Positions 25,756 through 33,803 of a stretch of 64,000 bases of DNA are shown here, one piece after another. The stretch covers positions 62,001 to 126,000 of the forward strand of contig NZ_JADBGR010000112.1 of assembly GCF_014892515.1 (NCBI RefSeq), read 5' to 3'. Origin of the DNA: Myceligenerans pegani. GTDB lineage: Bacteria; Actinomycetota; Actinomycetes; Actinomycetales; Cellulomonadaceae. The first letter of the stretch is position 1. Each line of letters begins with the position of its first letter. A model generated the notes under the pieces. That model was given only the letters and a program-made list of their open reading frames with translations, was not told the origin of the DNA and did not search any database. The position numbers and the translations under genes were made by a program.

Positions 25756-26561
25756 CGGCGGCGACGCGAGGGGTCGAGGCTCCCGGACGCGCCGAGGTCG
25801 GCGCGCGGACGCTGCGGACGGACCGCTGGTGGCTGCCACCGGCGGCCACCACGGTCGGCCTGCTGATCTTCGTCGTGTACGCGACGGTGCGGGCGTTCCA
25901 GCAGCAGTACTTCTTCGCGGACGAGCGCTATCTGACGCCGTTCTACTCCCCGTGCGTGTCGCTCGGGTGCGCGTCGGAGCCGGGCTCGGCGCACTTCGGG
26001 ATGTTCCTTCCGGACCATCCGCTGCTCCCGTACGCGGCGATCAGCCTGCCGTTCCTTCTGGCGTTCCGGCTGACCTGCTATTACTACCGCAAGGCGTACT
26101 ACCGGTCGTTCTGGCTGGCGCCCGCGGCGTGCGCGGTGCCGGAGCCGCACGCGACCTACACGGGCGAGACCCGGTTCCCGCTGATCCTGCAGAACGTCCA
26201 CCGGTACGTCTTCTACATCGCGGTGATCGTCTCGGTCATCAACACCTACGACGCGATCGTCGCGTTCCGGCACCCCACCGACGGGTTCGTCGTCGGCATC
26301 GGCAATCTCGTGCTGCTGGTGAACGTCGTGCTGCTGTGGTGCTACACGCTGTCGTGCCACTCGTGCCGGCACGTGATGGGCGGACGGCTCGCGCACTTCT
26401 CGAAGCACCCGGTGCGGTACCGGATCTGGACCTGGATCTCCGCGCTCAACACCCGCCACGCGACGTTCGCCTGGATCACGCTGGGCACGCTCGTGGCGAC
26501 CGACCTGTACGTGCTGCTCGTGGCGAGCGGAACCATCACCGACCTGCGGCTCGTCGGATAG
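25752..26561 (+). CDS. sdhC: Succinate dehydrogenase membrane anchor, Sdh1 type
   Basis: A 269-residue protein with five or so membrane helices that anchors the dehydrogenase and carries electrons to quinone. Length and layout match the mycobacterial Sdh1 anchor (273 residues). It holds several candidate metal ligands: Cys68 and Cys73 (SPCVSLGCASE), His150 (NVHRYVF), and the compact LSCHSCRHVMGG (Cys202, His203, Cys205, His207). Mycobacterial Sdh1 is reported to contain a membrane-embedded Rieske-type cluster, so these residues are of interest. GTG 25752 overlaps the preceding stop. Confidence 0.85.
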   Translation: MTAATRGVEAPGRAEVGARTLRTDRWWLPPAATTVGLLIFVVYATVRAFQQQYFFADERYLTPFYSPCVSLGCASEPGSAHFGMFLPDHPLLPYAAISLPFLLAFRLTCYYYRKAYYRSFWLAPAACAVPEPHATYTGETRFPLILQNVHRYVFYIAVIVSVINTYDAIVAFRHPTDGFVVGIGNLVLLVNVVLLWCYTLSCHSCRHVMGGRLAHFSKHPVRYRIWTWISALNTRHATFAWITLGTLVATDLYVLLVASGTITDLRLVG

Positions 26562-26598
26562 TGCCGGCGCACCTGGCCCGCGGAGAAGGAGCCCATCT

Positions 26599-28539
26599 GT
26601 GATCGAGACCGAGCGACACGAGTACGACGTCCTCGTCATCGGGGCCGGCGGCGCGGGGCTCCGCGCCGCGATCGCGGCACGCGAGCGAGGACTGCGCACG
26701 GCGATCGTCTGCAAGTCGCTCTTCGGCAAGGCGCACACCGTCATGGCCGAGGGCGGGTGCGCCGCCGCCATGGGCAACGTGAACGAGAACGACTCCTGGC
26801 AGGTGCACTTCCGCGACACCATGCGCGGCGGCAAGTTCCTCAACAGCTGGCGGATGGCGGAACTGCACGCCAAGGAGGCGCCCGACCGCGTCTGGGAGCT
26901 GGAGACGTGGGGTGCCCTGTTCGACCGCACGCCGGACGGCCGGATCAGCCAGCGCCACTTCGGCGGCCACACCTACCCGCGGCTCGCCCACGTCGGCGAC
27001 CGCACCGGGCTCGAGATCATCCGCACCATGCAGCAGCGGATCGTCGCGCTCCAGCAGGCCGACCACGCCCAGACCGGCGAGTACGAGTCGCGGCTGCGCG
27101 TGTTCGGCGAGTGCACGGTCACGGAACTGCTCACCGACGACGACGGCGCCGTGGCCGGGGCCTTCGGGTACTGGCGCGAGTCGGGCCGGTTCATCGAGTT
27201 CTCGGCGCCGGCGGTGGTGCTGGCCACGGGCGGGATCGGCAAGTCGTTCCAGGTGACGTCCAACTCGTGGGAGTACACCGGCGACGGCCACGCGCTCGCC
27301 CTGCGCGCCGGGGCGAACCTCATCGACATGGAGTTCGTCCAGTTCCACCCGACGGGCATGGTCTGGCCGCCGAGCGTCAAGGGGATCCTCGTCACCGAGG
27401 GCGTCCGCGGCGACGGCGGCGTCCTGAAGAACTCCGCCGGCGAACGGTTCATGTTCGGCTACATCCCGGACGTCTTCAAGGGCCAGTACGCCCAGACCGA
27501 GGACGAGGCGGACCGCTGGTACACCGACCAGGAGAACAACCGCCGCACCCCCGACCTGCTGCCCCGCGACGAGGTGGCCCGGGCGATCAACACCGAGGTG
27601 AAGGAAGGACGCGGGTCCCCGCACGGCGGCGTCTACCTCGACATCGCGAGCCGCATGAAGCCCGAGGAGATCAAGCGCCGCCTCCCGTCGATGTACCACC
27701 AGTTCAAGGAACTGGCCGACGTCGACATCACGGCCGAGCCCATGGAGGTCGGCCCGACGTGCCACTACGTGATGGGCGGGATCGACGTCGACCCCGACAC
27801 CGGCCAGTCGCGCGTGCCCGGACTGTTCGCCACCGGGGAGTGCGCCGGCGGCATGCACGGCTCGAACCGGCTCGGCGGCAACTCGCTATCGGACCTGCTG
27901 GTGTTCGGCCGCCGCGCGGGACTCGGCGCCGCCGACTACGTGGCCGCCCTCGGCCGCCGCCCGGTCGCCCGGACCGGAGCCGTCGACGCCGCCGCCGGGA
28001 TGACGCTCGCCCCGTTCGAGCCACCCGCCCACGGCTCCGGCGAGAACCCGTACACCCTGCACGCCGAGCTGCAACGGAGGATGAACGACCTGGTCGGGAT
28101 CATCCGCACCGAGGCCGAGATGACTGAGGCTCTCGAGCACCTCGCCGAACTGCGCCGACGCGTCCGCGACGTCGTCGTCGAGGGCCACCGGCAGTACAAC
28201 CCCGGCTGGCACCTGGCGCTGGACCTGCGGAGCATGCTCATGGTCGGCGAGGCCGTGGCGTCGTCGGCCCTCGCGCGCACCGAGAGCCGCGGCGGCCACA
28301 CCCGCTCCGACCACCCGGGCCTCGACCCGGAGTGGCGGCACCGCGCGCTGCTCACCGCGTGCGTGCGCGACGGCCAAGAGGACGCCGTCGTGCCACGGAT
28401 CGCCGTCGAACGGACCGAACGCGCGCCGATGCGCGAGGATCTGCTCGCCCTGTTCGACCTCACCGAACTCGAGAAGTACTACACGCCGGCCGAGCTCATC
28501 GCGCATCCCGGCGCCGGACCTCAGGGAGGAACCGCATGA
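26599..28539 (+). CDS. sdhA: Succinate dehydrogenase/fumarate reductase flavoprotein subunit
   Basis: The 646-residue catalytic subunit oxidises succinate to fumarate using covalently bound FAD. The dinucleotide fold is VLVIGAGGAGLRAAIAARER. TVMAEGGCAAAMGN is the FAD-contact loop. QRHFGGHTYPR, FVQFHPTGM and TEGVRGDGG form the dicarboxylate site, and GSNRLGGNSLSDLLVFGRRA is the C-terminal FAD segment. The C-terminal helical domain is complete. GTG 26599 follows AGAAGGAG. The length equals that of the mycobacterial Sdh1 subunit. Its stop overlaps the sdhB start (ATGA). Confidence 0.95.
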   Translation: MIETERHEYDVLVIGAGGAGLRAAIAARERGLRTAIVCKSLFGKAHTVMAEGGCAAAMGNVNENDSWQVHFRDTMRGGKFLNSWRMAELHAKEAPDRVWELETWGALFDRTPDGRISQRHFGGHTYPRLAHVGDRTGLEIIRTMQQRIVALQQADHAQTGEYESRLRVFGECTVTELLTDDDGAVAGAFGYWRESGRFIEFSAPAVVLATGGIGKSFQVTSNSWEYTGDGHALALRAGANLIDMEFVQFHPTGMVWPPSVKGILVTEGVRGDGGVLKNSAGERFMFGYIPDVFKGQYAQTEDEADRWYTDQENNRRTPDLLPRDEVARAINTEVKEGRGSPHGGVYLDIASRMKPEEIKRRLPSMYHQFKELADVDITAEPMEVGPTCHYVMGGIDVDPDTGQSRVPGLFATGECAGGMHGSNRLGGNSLSDLLVFGRRAGLGAADYVAALGRRPVARTGAVDAAAGMTLAPFEPPAHGSGENPYTLHAELQRRMNDLVGIIRTEAEMTEALEHLAELRRRVRDVVVEGHRQYNPGWHLALDLRSMLMVGEAVASSALARTESRGGHTRSDHPGLDPEWRHRALLTACVRDGQEDAVVPRIAVERTERAPMREDLLALFDLTELEKYYTPAELIAHPGAGPQGGTA

Positions 28540-29303
28540 CGTACACCGCCCGGCTCCGGGTGTGGCGCGGCGACGCCGCCGGCGGCGCACTGACCGACTA
28601 CGAGGTGGACGCCAACGAGGGCGAGGTCGTGCTCGACATCCTCCACCGGCTGCAGGCCACCCAGACCCCGGACCTCGCCGTGCGGTGGAACTGCAAGGCG
28701 GGCAAGTGCGGCTCGTGCTCCGCCGAGATCAACGGCCGCCCGCGGCTGCTCTGCATGACGCGCATGTCCGTGTTCGAGCCCGGCGAGGTGCTGACCGTCA
28801 CCCCCATGCGCACCTTCCCGGTGATCCGCGACCTGGTGACCGACGTGTCCTTCAACTACGCCAAGGCGCGCGAGATCCCGTCCTTCACCCCGCCGCCCGA
28901 CCTCGGGCCGGGGGAGTACCGGATGAAGCAGGCCGACGTCGGGCGCTCGCAGGAGTTCCGCAAGTGCATCGAGTGCTTCCTGTGCCAGGACACGTGCCAC
29001 GTGGTGCGCGACCACGAGGAGAACAAGCCGGCGTTCGCCGGCCCGCGCTACCTGATGCGCGTGGCCGAACTGGAGATGCACCCGCTCGACGTCGCGGACC
29101 GGGTCGCCGAGGTGCAGGACGAGCACGGGCTGGGCCTGTGCAACATCACGAAGTGCTGCACCGACGTGTGCCCCGAAGGGATCAAGATCACGGACAACGC
29201 GCTGATCCCGATGAAGGAGCGCGTCGCGGACGACCGCTACGACCCGCTCGTCTGGCTGGGGCGGACCATCCTGCGCCGCGGCAGCAGGCAGGCGCGGGAG
29301 TGA
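28536..29303 (+). CDS. sdhB: Succinate dehydrogenase/fumarate reductase iron-sulfur subunit
   Basis: A 255-residue electron-transfer subunit. The N-terminal plant-type ferredoxin domain holds a [2Fe-2S] site (WNCKAGKCGSCSAEING and LLCMTRM). The C-terminal domain has CIECFLCQDTCHVVRD for [4Fe-4S] and CNITKCCTDVCPEGIKITDN for the remaining cluster ligands. It links FAD in SdhA to the membrane anchor. ATG 28536 overlaps the sdhA stop, with GGGAGGA upstream. The TGA overlaps the start of the next gene (GTGA at 29300-29303). Confidence 0.94.
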   Translation: MTYTARLRVWRGDAAGGALTDYEVDANEGEVVLDILHRLQATQTPDLAVRWNCKAGKCGSCSAEINGRPRLLCMTRMSVFEPGEVLTVTPMRTFPVIRDLVTDVSFNYAKAREIPSFTPPPDLGPGEYRMKQADVGRSQEFRKCIECFLCQDTCHVVRDHEENKPAFAGPRYLMRVAELEMHPLDVADRVAEVQDEHGLGLCNITKCCTDVCPEGIKITDNALIPMKERVADDRYDPLVWLGRTILRRGSRQARE

Positions 29304-30025
29304 CCGTCCACACCTTCCACCTGGCCGAGCTCCCGCCGGCACGGACCGCCGACGCGCTGCTGCGGCCGCCGTCGGGCACGACGACGCCGGGCCTGGAGCA
29401 CGTGGAGTGCCTGGCGCTCATGCGCCTCGGGGCGCCCACGATCTCGCCGGACCGCCTGCAGCTGCGCCGCATCGCGATGTTCGCGCAGTGGCGCGACGAG
29501 GACGCCGTCGAACGGTTCCTCGCCCGGGATCCGCTGGGCCGTCGTCTGGACGAGGGCTGGCACGTGCGGCTGGAGTTCCTGCGCCGCTGGTCGCGGCTGG
29601 CCGCGTGGGCGGACCTGCCGGCGCGCGCCGGGGCCTGGGATCCGGACGAGCCGGTCGTGGCCGTCACCGTCGCGCGCATGCGCCTCGGCGAGGTGCCCCG
29701 GTTCCTGCGCTGGGGCAAGCCCGTGGAGCGGCTCGTCCGGGATCATCCCGGAACGACGCTCGCCCTGGCCGCCTTCCGTCCTGCGCGGACGATCTCGACG
29801 TTCTCGGTCTGGCGCTCGGTGCGTGAGATGGAGGAGATGGTGCACGGCCGGTCCGCCGTCGCGGCACCGGAGCGGCATGCCGCCGCGATGGCGGAGCGGC
29901 GCCGCCGTGACTTCCACCACGAGTTCGCGACCTTCCGGTTCCGGCCCCTGTCGGAGCACGGCGCGTGGGAGGGCCGGACGGGGATCGTGCCGGGAAGGCG
30001 TGAGGCACGCCGCATTGACGGCTGA
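29300..30025 (+). CDS. Uncharacterised protein coupled to sdhB, CrtA/DUF3291-like fold suspected
   Basis: A 241-residue soluble protein. The first half contains LEHVECLALMRLGAPTISPD and RLQLRRIAMFAQWRDEDAVE. The second half has VVAVTVARMRLGEVPRF, TISTFSVWRSVREMEEMVHG and AAMAERRRRDFHHEFATFRF. The pattern of two ferredoxin-like halves with Trp/Arg/His-rich motifs recalls spheroidene monooxygenase (CrtA)-like or DUF3291 proteins, but this is a resemblance only. Start GTG 29300 lies within the sdhB stop, so it is translated with the dehydrogenase and could assist that complex. Confidence 0.6.
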   Translation: MTVHTFHLAELPPARTADALLRPPSGTTTPGLEHVECLALMRLGAPTISPDRLQLRRIAMFAQWRDEDAVERFLARDPLGRRLDEGWHVRLEFLRRWSRLAAWADLPARAGAWDPDEPVVAVTVARMRLGEVPRFLRWGKPVERLVRDHPGTTLALAAFRPARTISTFSVWRSVREMEEMVHGRSAVAAPERHAAAMAERRRRDFHHEFATFRFRPLSEHGAWEGRTGIVPGRREARRIDG

Positions 30026-30043
30026 TACCCCCAGGGGTATACG
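30015..30043 (+). promoter_or_regulatory. Promoter with embedded CsoR/CstR-type operator, upstream of thioredoxin
   Basis: TTGACG (30015-30020), a 17-bp spacer, and TATACG (30038-30043) make a good promoter. The perfect palindrome ATACCCCCAGGGGTAT (30025-30040) fills the spacer and overlaps the -10. G/C-run palindromes flanked by ATA/TAT are the classic binding sites of CsoR-family repressors, and such a regulator is encoded two genes downstream. Repression by blocking polymerase is the expected mode. Confidence 0.8.
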
Positions 30044-30052
30044 GTGATGAGC

Positions 30053-30418
30053 ATGGCTACACGTGAGATCACCAAGGACAACCTGGAGCGGACGATCGCC
30101 GAGAACGAGATCGTGCTGCTCGACTTCTGGGCCGACTGGTGCGGGCCGTGCAAGATGTTCGCCCCCGTCTTCGAGAAGGCGTCCGACGAGCACCCGGACA
30201 TCGTGTTCGGCAAGATCGACACCGAGGCGCAGCAGGAGCTGTCGGCCGCGTTCGGGATCACCTCGATCCCCACGCTGGCGGCGTTCCGCGACGGGATCGT
30301 CGTCTTCGCGCAGCCCGGCGCGCTCGGCGCCCCGCAGCTCGGCCAGGTCATCGACGCCGTCGAGGGCCTCGACATGGACGAGGTCCGCGCCAAGGTCGCG
30401 GAACAGAACCGCTCGTGA
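30053..30418 (+). CDS. Thioredoxin
   Basis: A 121-residue thioredoxin with the active site FWADWCGPCKMFAPVFEKAS and the conserved cis-proline region FGITSIPTLAAFRDG. It reduces protein disulfides or persulfides in the cytoplasm. ATG 30053 fits a leaderless transcript from the promoter at 30015-30043; in-frame GTG 30044 and ATG 30047 lie too close to the -10. The stop overlaps the GTG start of the CsoR-family gene. Co-expression with that regulator points to a role in sulfide, persulfide or thiol stress. Confidence 0.92.
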   Translation: MATREITKDNLERTIAENEIVLLDFWADWCGPCKMFAPVFEKASDEHPDIVFGKIDTEAQQELSAAFGITSIPTLAAFRDGIVVFAQPGALGAPQLGQVIDAVEGLDMDEVRAKVAEQNRS

Positions 30419-30681
30419 GCGTCACCGACGAGGACTCGCGGCGTCGTGTTCTCCACCGCCTGCGCCGCGCCCGCGGCCAGCTCGACGCGGTGATCGACGC
30501 CGTCGAGTCCGACGCGCCCTGCCGTGACGTCGTCACCCAGCTCGCGGCCGTCACCCACGCGCTCAACCGCGCCGGGTTCGTCGTCGTCGCCAACGCGATG
30601 GAGGAGTGCGCCGGGACCGGGAAGAACAAGGAAGGGCTGACGACGGAGGAGCTCGAGAAGCTCTTCCTGTCCCTGGCCTGA
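30415..30681 (+). CDS. CsoR/RcnR-family regulator, CstR-like (no copper histidine)
   Basis: An 88-residue four-helix repressor. Two cysteines (in APCRDVV and AMEECAG) are separated by 28 residues exactly as in CsoR. The histidine that completes the copper site in CsoR, four residues before the second Cys, is Ala here. That pattern matches CstR-type persulfide sensors rather than copper sensors. It probably binds the palindrome at 30025-30040 and represses the thioredoxin operon, including itself. GTG 30415 overlaps the thioredoxin stop codon. Confidence 0.82.
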   Translation: MSVTDEDSRRRVLHRLRRARGQLDAVIDAVESDAPCRDVVTQLAAVTHALNRAGFVVVANAMEECAGTGKNKEGLTTEELEKLFLSLA

Positions 30682-30731
30682 CGGTCCCGAAATCCTTGGC
30701 GGTGGTGCCGGGCCTGCGCGACACTGCGGGC

Positions 30732-31247
30732 GTGGACTTCACGATCCGGCCGATCGCCGAGGCGGAGCACGACGCGCTCGGCGAGCTCACGGCGCAGGCC
30801 TATCTGCGCGAGGGATTCCTCGAGTACGGCGAGGACGATCCGTACCTGCCCCGGCTGCGCGACGTCTCCGCCCGGGCGGCCGTCGCCGAGGTGCTGGTCG
30901 CCGTGGAGGGCGACGGCGAGAGCGGGGATCGCATGCTCGGCGGCGTCACGTACGTGCCGGCGCCGGGCCCGATGTCGGACCTCGCCCGGGACGGGGAGGC
31001 GGAGATCCGCATGCTCGTCGTCGGCCCCGACGTACGACGGCGGGGCGTGGGCGAGGCGCTGGCCCGCGCGTGCCTCGACCGGGCGCGGGCGTCCGGCCGC
31101 ACCGCCGTCGTGCTGTGCAGTCAGCCCCAGATGCACGCCGCGCACCGCGTCTACGAGCGCCTGGGGTTCGTCCGGGACCCGGAACGCGACTGGAGCCCGG
31201 AAGAGAAGCGTGACCTCCTGCTGGTGGCGTACCGCCTGGGGCTGTGA
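30732..31247 (+). CDS. GNAT-family N-acetyltransferase
   Basis: A 171-residue acetyltransferase. The acetyl-CoA loop is IRMLVVGPDVRRRGVGEALA (R-R-G-V-G). The downstream AAHRVYERLGFVRDPERDW is the closing strand-helix with the usual YExLGF. An insertion of Asp/Gly-rich sequence (VEGDGESGDRMLGG) sits between strands 3 and 4. Substrate unknown. GTG 30732 has no clear ribosome site. It follows the regulator by 50 bp and may be transcribed separately. Confidence 0.83.
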   Translation: MDFTIRPIAEAEHDALGELTAQAYLREGFLEYGEDDPYLPRLRDVSARAAVAEVLVAVEGDGESGDRMLGGVTYVPAPGPMSDLARDGEAEIRMLVVGPDVRRRGVGEALARACLDRARASGRTAVVLCSQPQMHAAHRVYERLGFVRDPERDWSPEEKRDLLLVAYRLGL

Positions 31248-31271
31248 CGGCGGTCGGGCGGTCGCGGTCGA

Positions 31272-31868
31272 CTACCCGTGGGCGCCGTCGGCACGGGCAC
31301 CCGCGGCGCGCTGCCAGAGCCAGAGCGAGAGCCACACGATCGCGGCGGCGATCAGCACGAGCCCGGACTGCAGGGCGAGTTCGGGAACGAATGCGCGCAG
31401 TCCGATCGGCAGCGCCGCGACGGCGTAGAGCACCAGAGCCGCCCGAGGGGCGGCGCCGGCACGCCACAGGCCGGCGACGAAGGTCAGGGTCGCGACGACG
31501 AGGAAGAGCGAGACGACGACGAGCGCGGGTCCGAGCGGGCCGGCGAGCAGGTCGTCGATCCGGGGTCGGTCGAGGTAGGGGAACACGAGGTTGAGGACGA
31601 ACGCGGCGCCGGTGAGCCCCGCGATCGCGGCGACGTTGGCGACGAGACCGGCCCTGAGCAGCCTCCCGCCGACGGTGCGGACGGCGAGGTAGAGCCCCAG
31701 CACGAACCCGATCGCGAAGATCTGGCCGAGCGGGGCGACGAGCTGGGTGGCCGGGGCGTCCGGTAGCAGCTCGGCGGACTCGGCGGTGTTGACCAGAAGG
31801 ACGGCTGCGCACAGCCATCCGGCGACGGCGGCGAGCCGCAGCTCGCTGCGGAGTACGGAGTCGGACAC
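31272..31868 (-). CDS. DUF4386-like membrane protein
   Basis: A 198-residue membrane protein with about six hydrophobic helices (LAAVAGWLCAAVLLVNTAES, VAPLGQIFAIGFVLGLYLAV, GPALVVVSLFLVVATLTFVA, and others). The layout resembles DUF4386 family proteins, which have no assigned function. GTG 31868 follows AGGAGG. It is divergent from a TetR gene; the shared spacer has two matching palindromes, so the pair is very likely a TetR-controlled membrane protein and its regulator. Confidence 0.7.
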   Translation of the reverse strand: MSDSVLRSELRLAAVAGWLCAAVLLVNTAESAELLPDAPATQLVAPLGQIFAIGFVLGLYLAVRTVGGRLLRAGLVANVAAIAGLTGAAFVLNLVFPYLDRPRIDDLLAGPLGPALVVVSLFLVVATLTFVAGLWRAGAAPRAALVLYAVAALPIGLRAFVPELALQSGLVLIAAAIVWLSLWLWQRAAGARADGAHG

Positions 31869-31885
31869 GGAAGCCTCCTGAGGTA

Positions 31886-31917
31886 ATAACGAGCGTTATG
31901 TCGATAACGATCGTTAT
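31886..31917. promoter_or_regulatory. Two tandem 14-bp palindromes, TetR operators
   Basis: ATAACGAGCGTTAT (31886-31899) and ATAACGATCGTTAT (31904-31917) are near-identical dyads spaced 18 bp centre to centre. They lie between divergent membrane-protein and tetR genes. The second overlaps TATAGT (31915-31920), a good -10 for tetR. Two dimers bound side by side would silence both directions. Confidence 0.85.
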
Positions 31918-31970
31918 AGTTGAGGTGCAGGCCGTCAAGCCTCGCCATGAATCGAGATCGGAAATTGACC

Positions 31971-32477
31971 ATGTCGACACCGACCGTCGCCGAGATGCTC
32001 GTCAGCGGAGGGCGCGACCTGATCGCGCGGGAGGGTACGGGGGACCTGTCGGTCCGCCGGCTCGTCGAGGCCGCGGGCCGCTCGACGATGTGCGTCTACA
32101 CGTACTTCGGCAACCGGAGGCGGCTCCTGGCCGAGATCTACCGCTCATGCGCGGGAGACCTCGCGGGGGCGCTCGTCTCCGTGGGGTCACCGGAGGGGTT
32201 CTCCGAGCGCTACCGCGGCTACGCGGCCGAGCATCCTCGGCACTTCCAGTACCTCTTCGCCGACGACCTCGAAGGCCTCGGGCTCGACCCGGCGCTCCGG
32301 CTGGACCTCGTCGACTCGGTGCTCGACCGGGCGGGGGAGCTCTGGGGCGTGGCGCGGTCCGAGGCGCTGCCGCGGTGGCTCGCGCTCCACGGGCCTGTCT
32401 GGCTCGAGACCGTACAGCGCCTCGCGGGGCAGCCGGGACGCTTCGATACCGCGACCGCCGGCGAGGGCGGCGCGTGA
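31971..32477 (+). CDS. TetR-family transcriptional regulator
   Basis: A 168-residue regulator with the N-terminal helix-turn-helix in VAEMLVSGGRDLIAREGTGD and LSVRRLVEAAGRSTMCVYTY, ending in FGNRRRLLAEIYR, the usual TetR helix 4 start. The ligand domain is typical in size. The start is uncertain: ATG 31971 gives the usual short N-terminus, while ATG 31947 would add eight residues; neither has a strong ribosome site. It probably represses itself and the divergent membrane protein through the ATAACG palindromes. Confidence 0.85.
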   Translation: MSTPTVAEMLVSGGRDLIAREGTGDLSVRRLVEAAGRSTMCVYTYFGNRRRLLAEIYRSCAGDLAGALVSVGSPEGFSERYRGYAAEHPRHFQYLFADDLEGLGLDPALRLDLVDSVLDRAGELWGVARSEALPRWLALHGPVWLETVQRLAGQPGRFDTATAGEGGA

Positions 32478-32599
32478 CGTGACGCCGGTGTTCGCCGTCA
32501 CCACGTCCCCGAGTGCGGAACACCGCCTGACGTGGGGTAGTATTTCGGTCGGCCCTGCGGGGCCGGAACGGGTACTCTCGGGCATGTCCGGGAGACCGA

Positions 32600-32673
<74 letters not shown>

Positions 32674-32677
32674 CGTA

Positions 32678-32714
32678 AAAGCCCTGGTGAGACGGTAGAT
32701 CTCACCAGGGCTTT
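32678..32714 (+). terminator. Terminator of the tRNA-Pro gene
   Basis: AAAGCCCTGGTGAGA (32678-32692) pairs perfectly over 15 bp with TCTCACCAGGGCTTT (32700-32714), with a seven-base loop. The T-run is short but the hairpin is very stable. The last codons of the minus-strand gene at 32702-33685 are written inside this hairpin. Confidence 0.85.
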
Positions 32715-33685
32715 GTCGTGGCCGGAGTCGCTTCCTGTGGTTCCTCCTCCGGTCCTTTCGGGCATGCCTGGGCGTCGGTCAGAGCGCGCGCGTCGGCCAG
32801 ACCCTGTACGGCATCCGCCAGCATCCGCGCCGCGTGCTCGCGCTCGATCGCGGCATCCAGGCCGTGTTCGACGGCGCGCAACTGGCGGCGGTAGGCCCGC
32901 GCGTGCCCGCCGATACGCAGCACAGCGGCGAGCCGGTCAGCCAGCTGGCTGCGCCCGCGGGTGGGCTGGTTGGCGATCCATCCGGTCAGGCCGCTGCGGC
33001 GCAGCGCGGCAAGGTCCTCGGTCAGTACCCGCACTCGCCGCGCTGCAGCGGCCACGTCCTCGGCGGGGCGCATGGCCGTGCCGCGGAACGGCGCGATGGC
33101 GGCCTGCCACATTTGGACCCGGGCGGCTTGCTGGCGCGTGTTCATCAGCCACGAAGCCTCCACCCCCGTGGCGGCGGCTCGGTGTTCGATGCGGGCCTCG
33201 ATCTCCAGGGCGGTGACCTGCGCGGCGCGCATCCGCGCACAGGAACTGGCGACCTGCCGAGCGGTGGTGAGGGCGCCGGTGACCTGGTGCAGGACCTGCC
33301 GGGCTGGCTCGAGCGGGAGAGCCCAGGCCCGGGCGGCCTGCGCGGGCGTGAGGGCGACCAGCGCGTTGTGCGGTCCGGCCGGCGCCGCCAGGCGCACCTG
33401 GTCGCGCAAGCTGATCAGCACCATCTCCCGGCCCGGCGCATCCCCGCGCGCGATTCCTGCGGTGGCCGCCTGCGTAGTGAACGAGGTCTCCCGGATGAGG
33501 AGCCCGTGCAGATTCGCGCCCAGCAGGGAAGCGTGAAACGCGTTGAGCGCCTCGTCCTCGATGTCATCGAAGCCGCCGGCCGCCTGGACCAGCGGCGCCG
33601 CCAGCCGCTCACGATCGGTGAGCAGGCCGGGTTCCGTGTGCGCGCCAGGTGGGTCATCGGCGGGCTTGGGCTTATCGTGCTGCAT
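32702..33685 (-). CDS. Conjugative-element protein of unknown function, 3' end probably at the element junction
   Basis: A 327-residue largely helical, alanine-rich soluble protein (PLVQAAGGFDDIEDEALNAF, RIEHRAAATGVEASWLMNTR, AAARRVRVLTEDLAALRRSG). No catalytic motif recognised; long helices suggest a structural or coiled-coil role. ATG 33685 follows GAGGAG. Its last codons (…TKPW stop) are encoded by the chromosomal tRNA terminator hairpin, so the natural C-terminus may have been lost or replaced at the junction. Confidence 0.6.
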   Translation of the reverse strand: MQHDKPKPADDPPGAHTEPGLLTDRERLAAPLVQAAGGFDDIEDEALNAFHASLLGANLHGLLIRETSFTTQAATAGIARGDAPGREMVLISLRDQVRLAAPAGPHNALVALTPAQAARAWALPLEPARQVLHQVTGALTTARQVASSCARMRAAQVTALEIEARIEHRAAATGVEASWLMNTRQQAARVQMWQAAIAPFRGTAMRPAEDVAAAARRVRVLTEDLAALRRSGLTGWIANQPTRGRSQLADRLAAVLRIGGHARAYRRQLRAVEHGLDAAIEREHAARMLADAVQGLADARALTDAQACPKGPEEEPQEATPATTKPW

Positions 33686-33803
33686 CAGGGTTCTCCTCGC
33701 TCCTGCCCGTGCGGGCCGGTTGCTCCTGCCCCCTGCGGGCTGGGTAGCGGCCTTCGCGGTGGCCGGTCTCGCGCACGGGGCGGGCTCGTCGCGGGCGCCT
33801 GGG

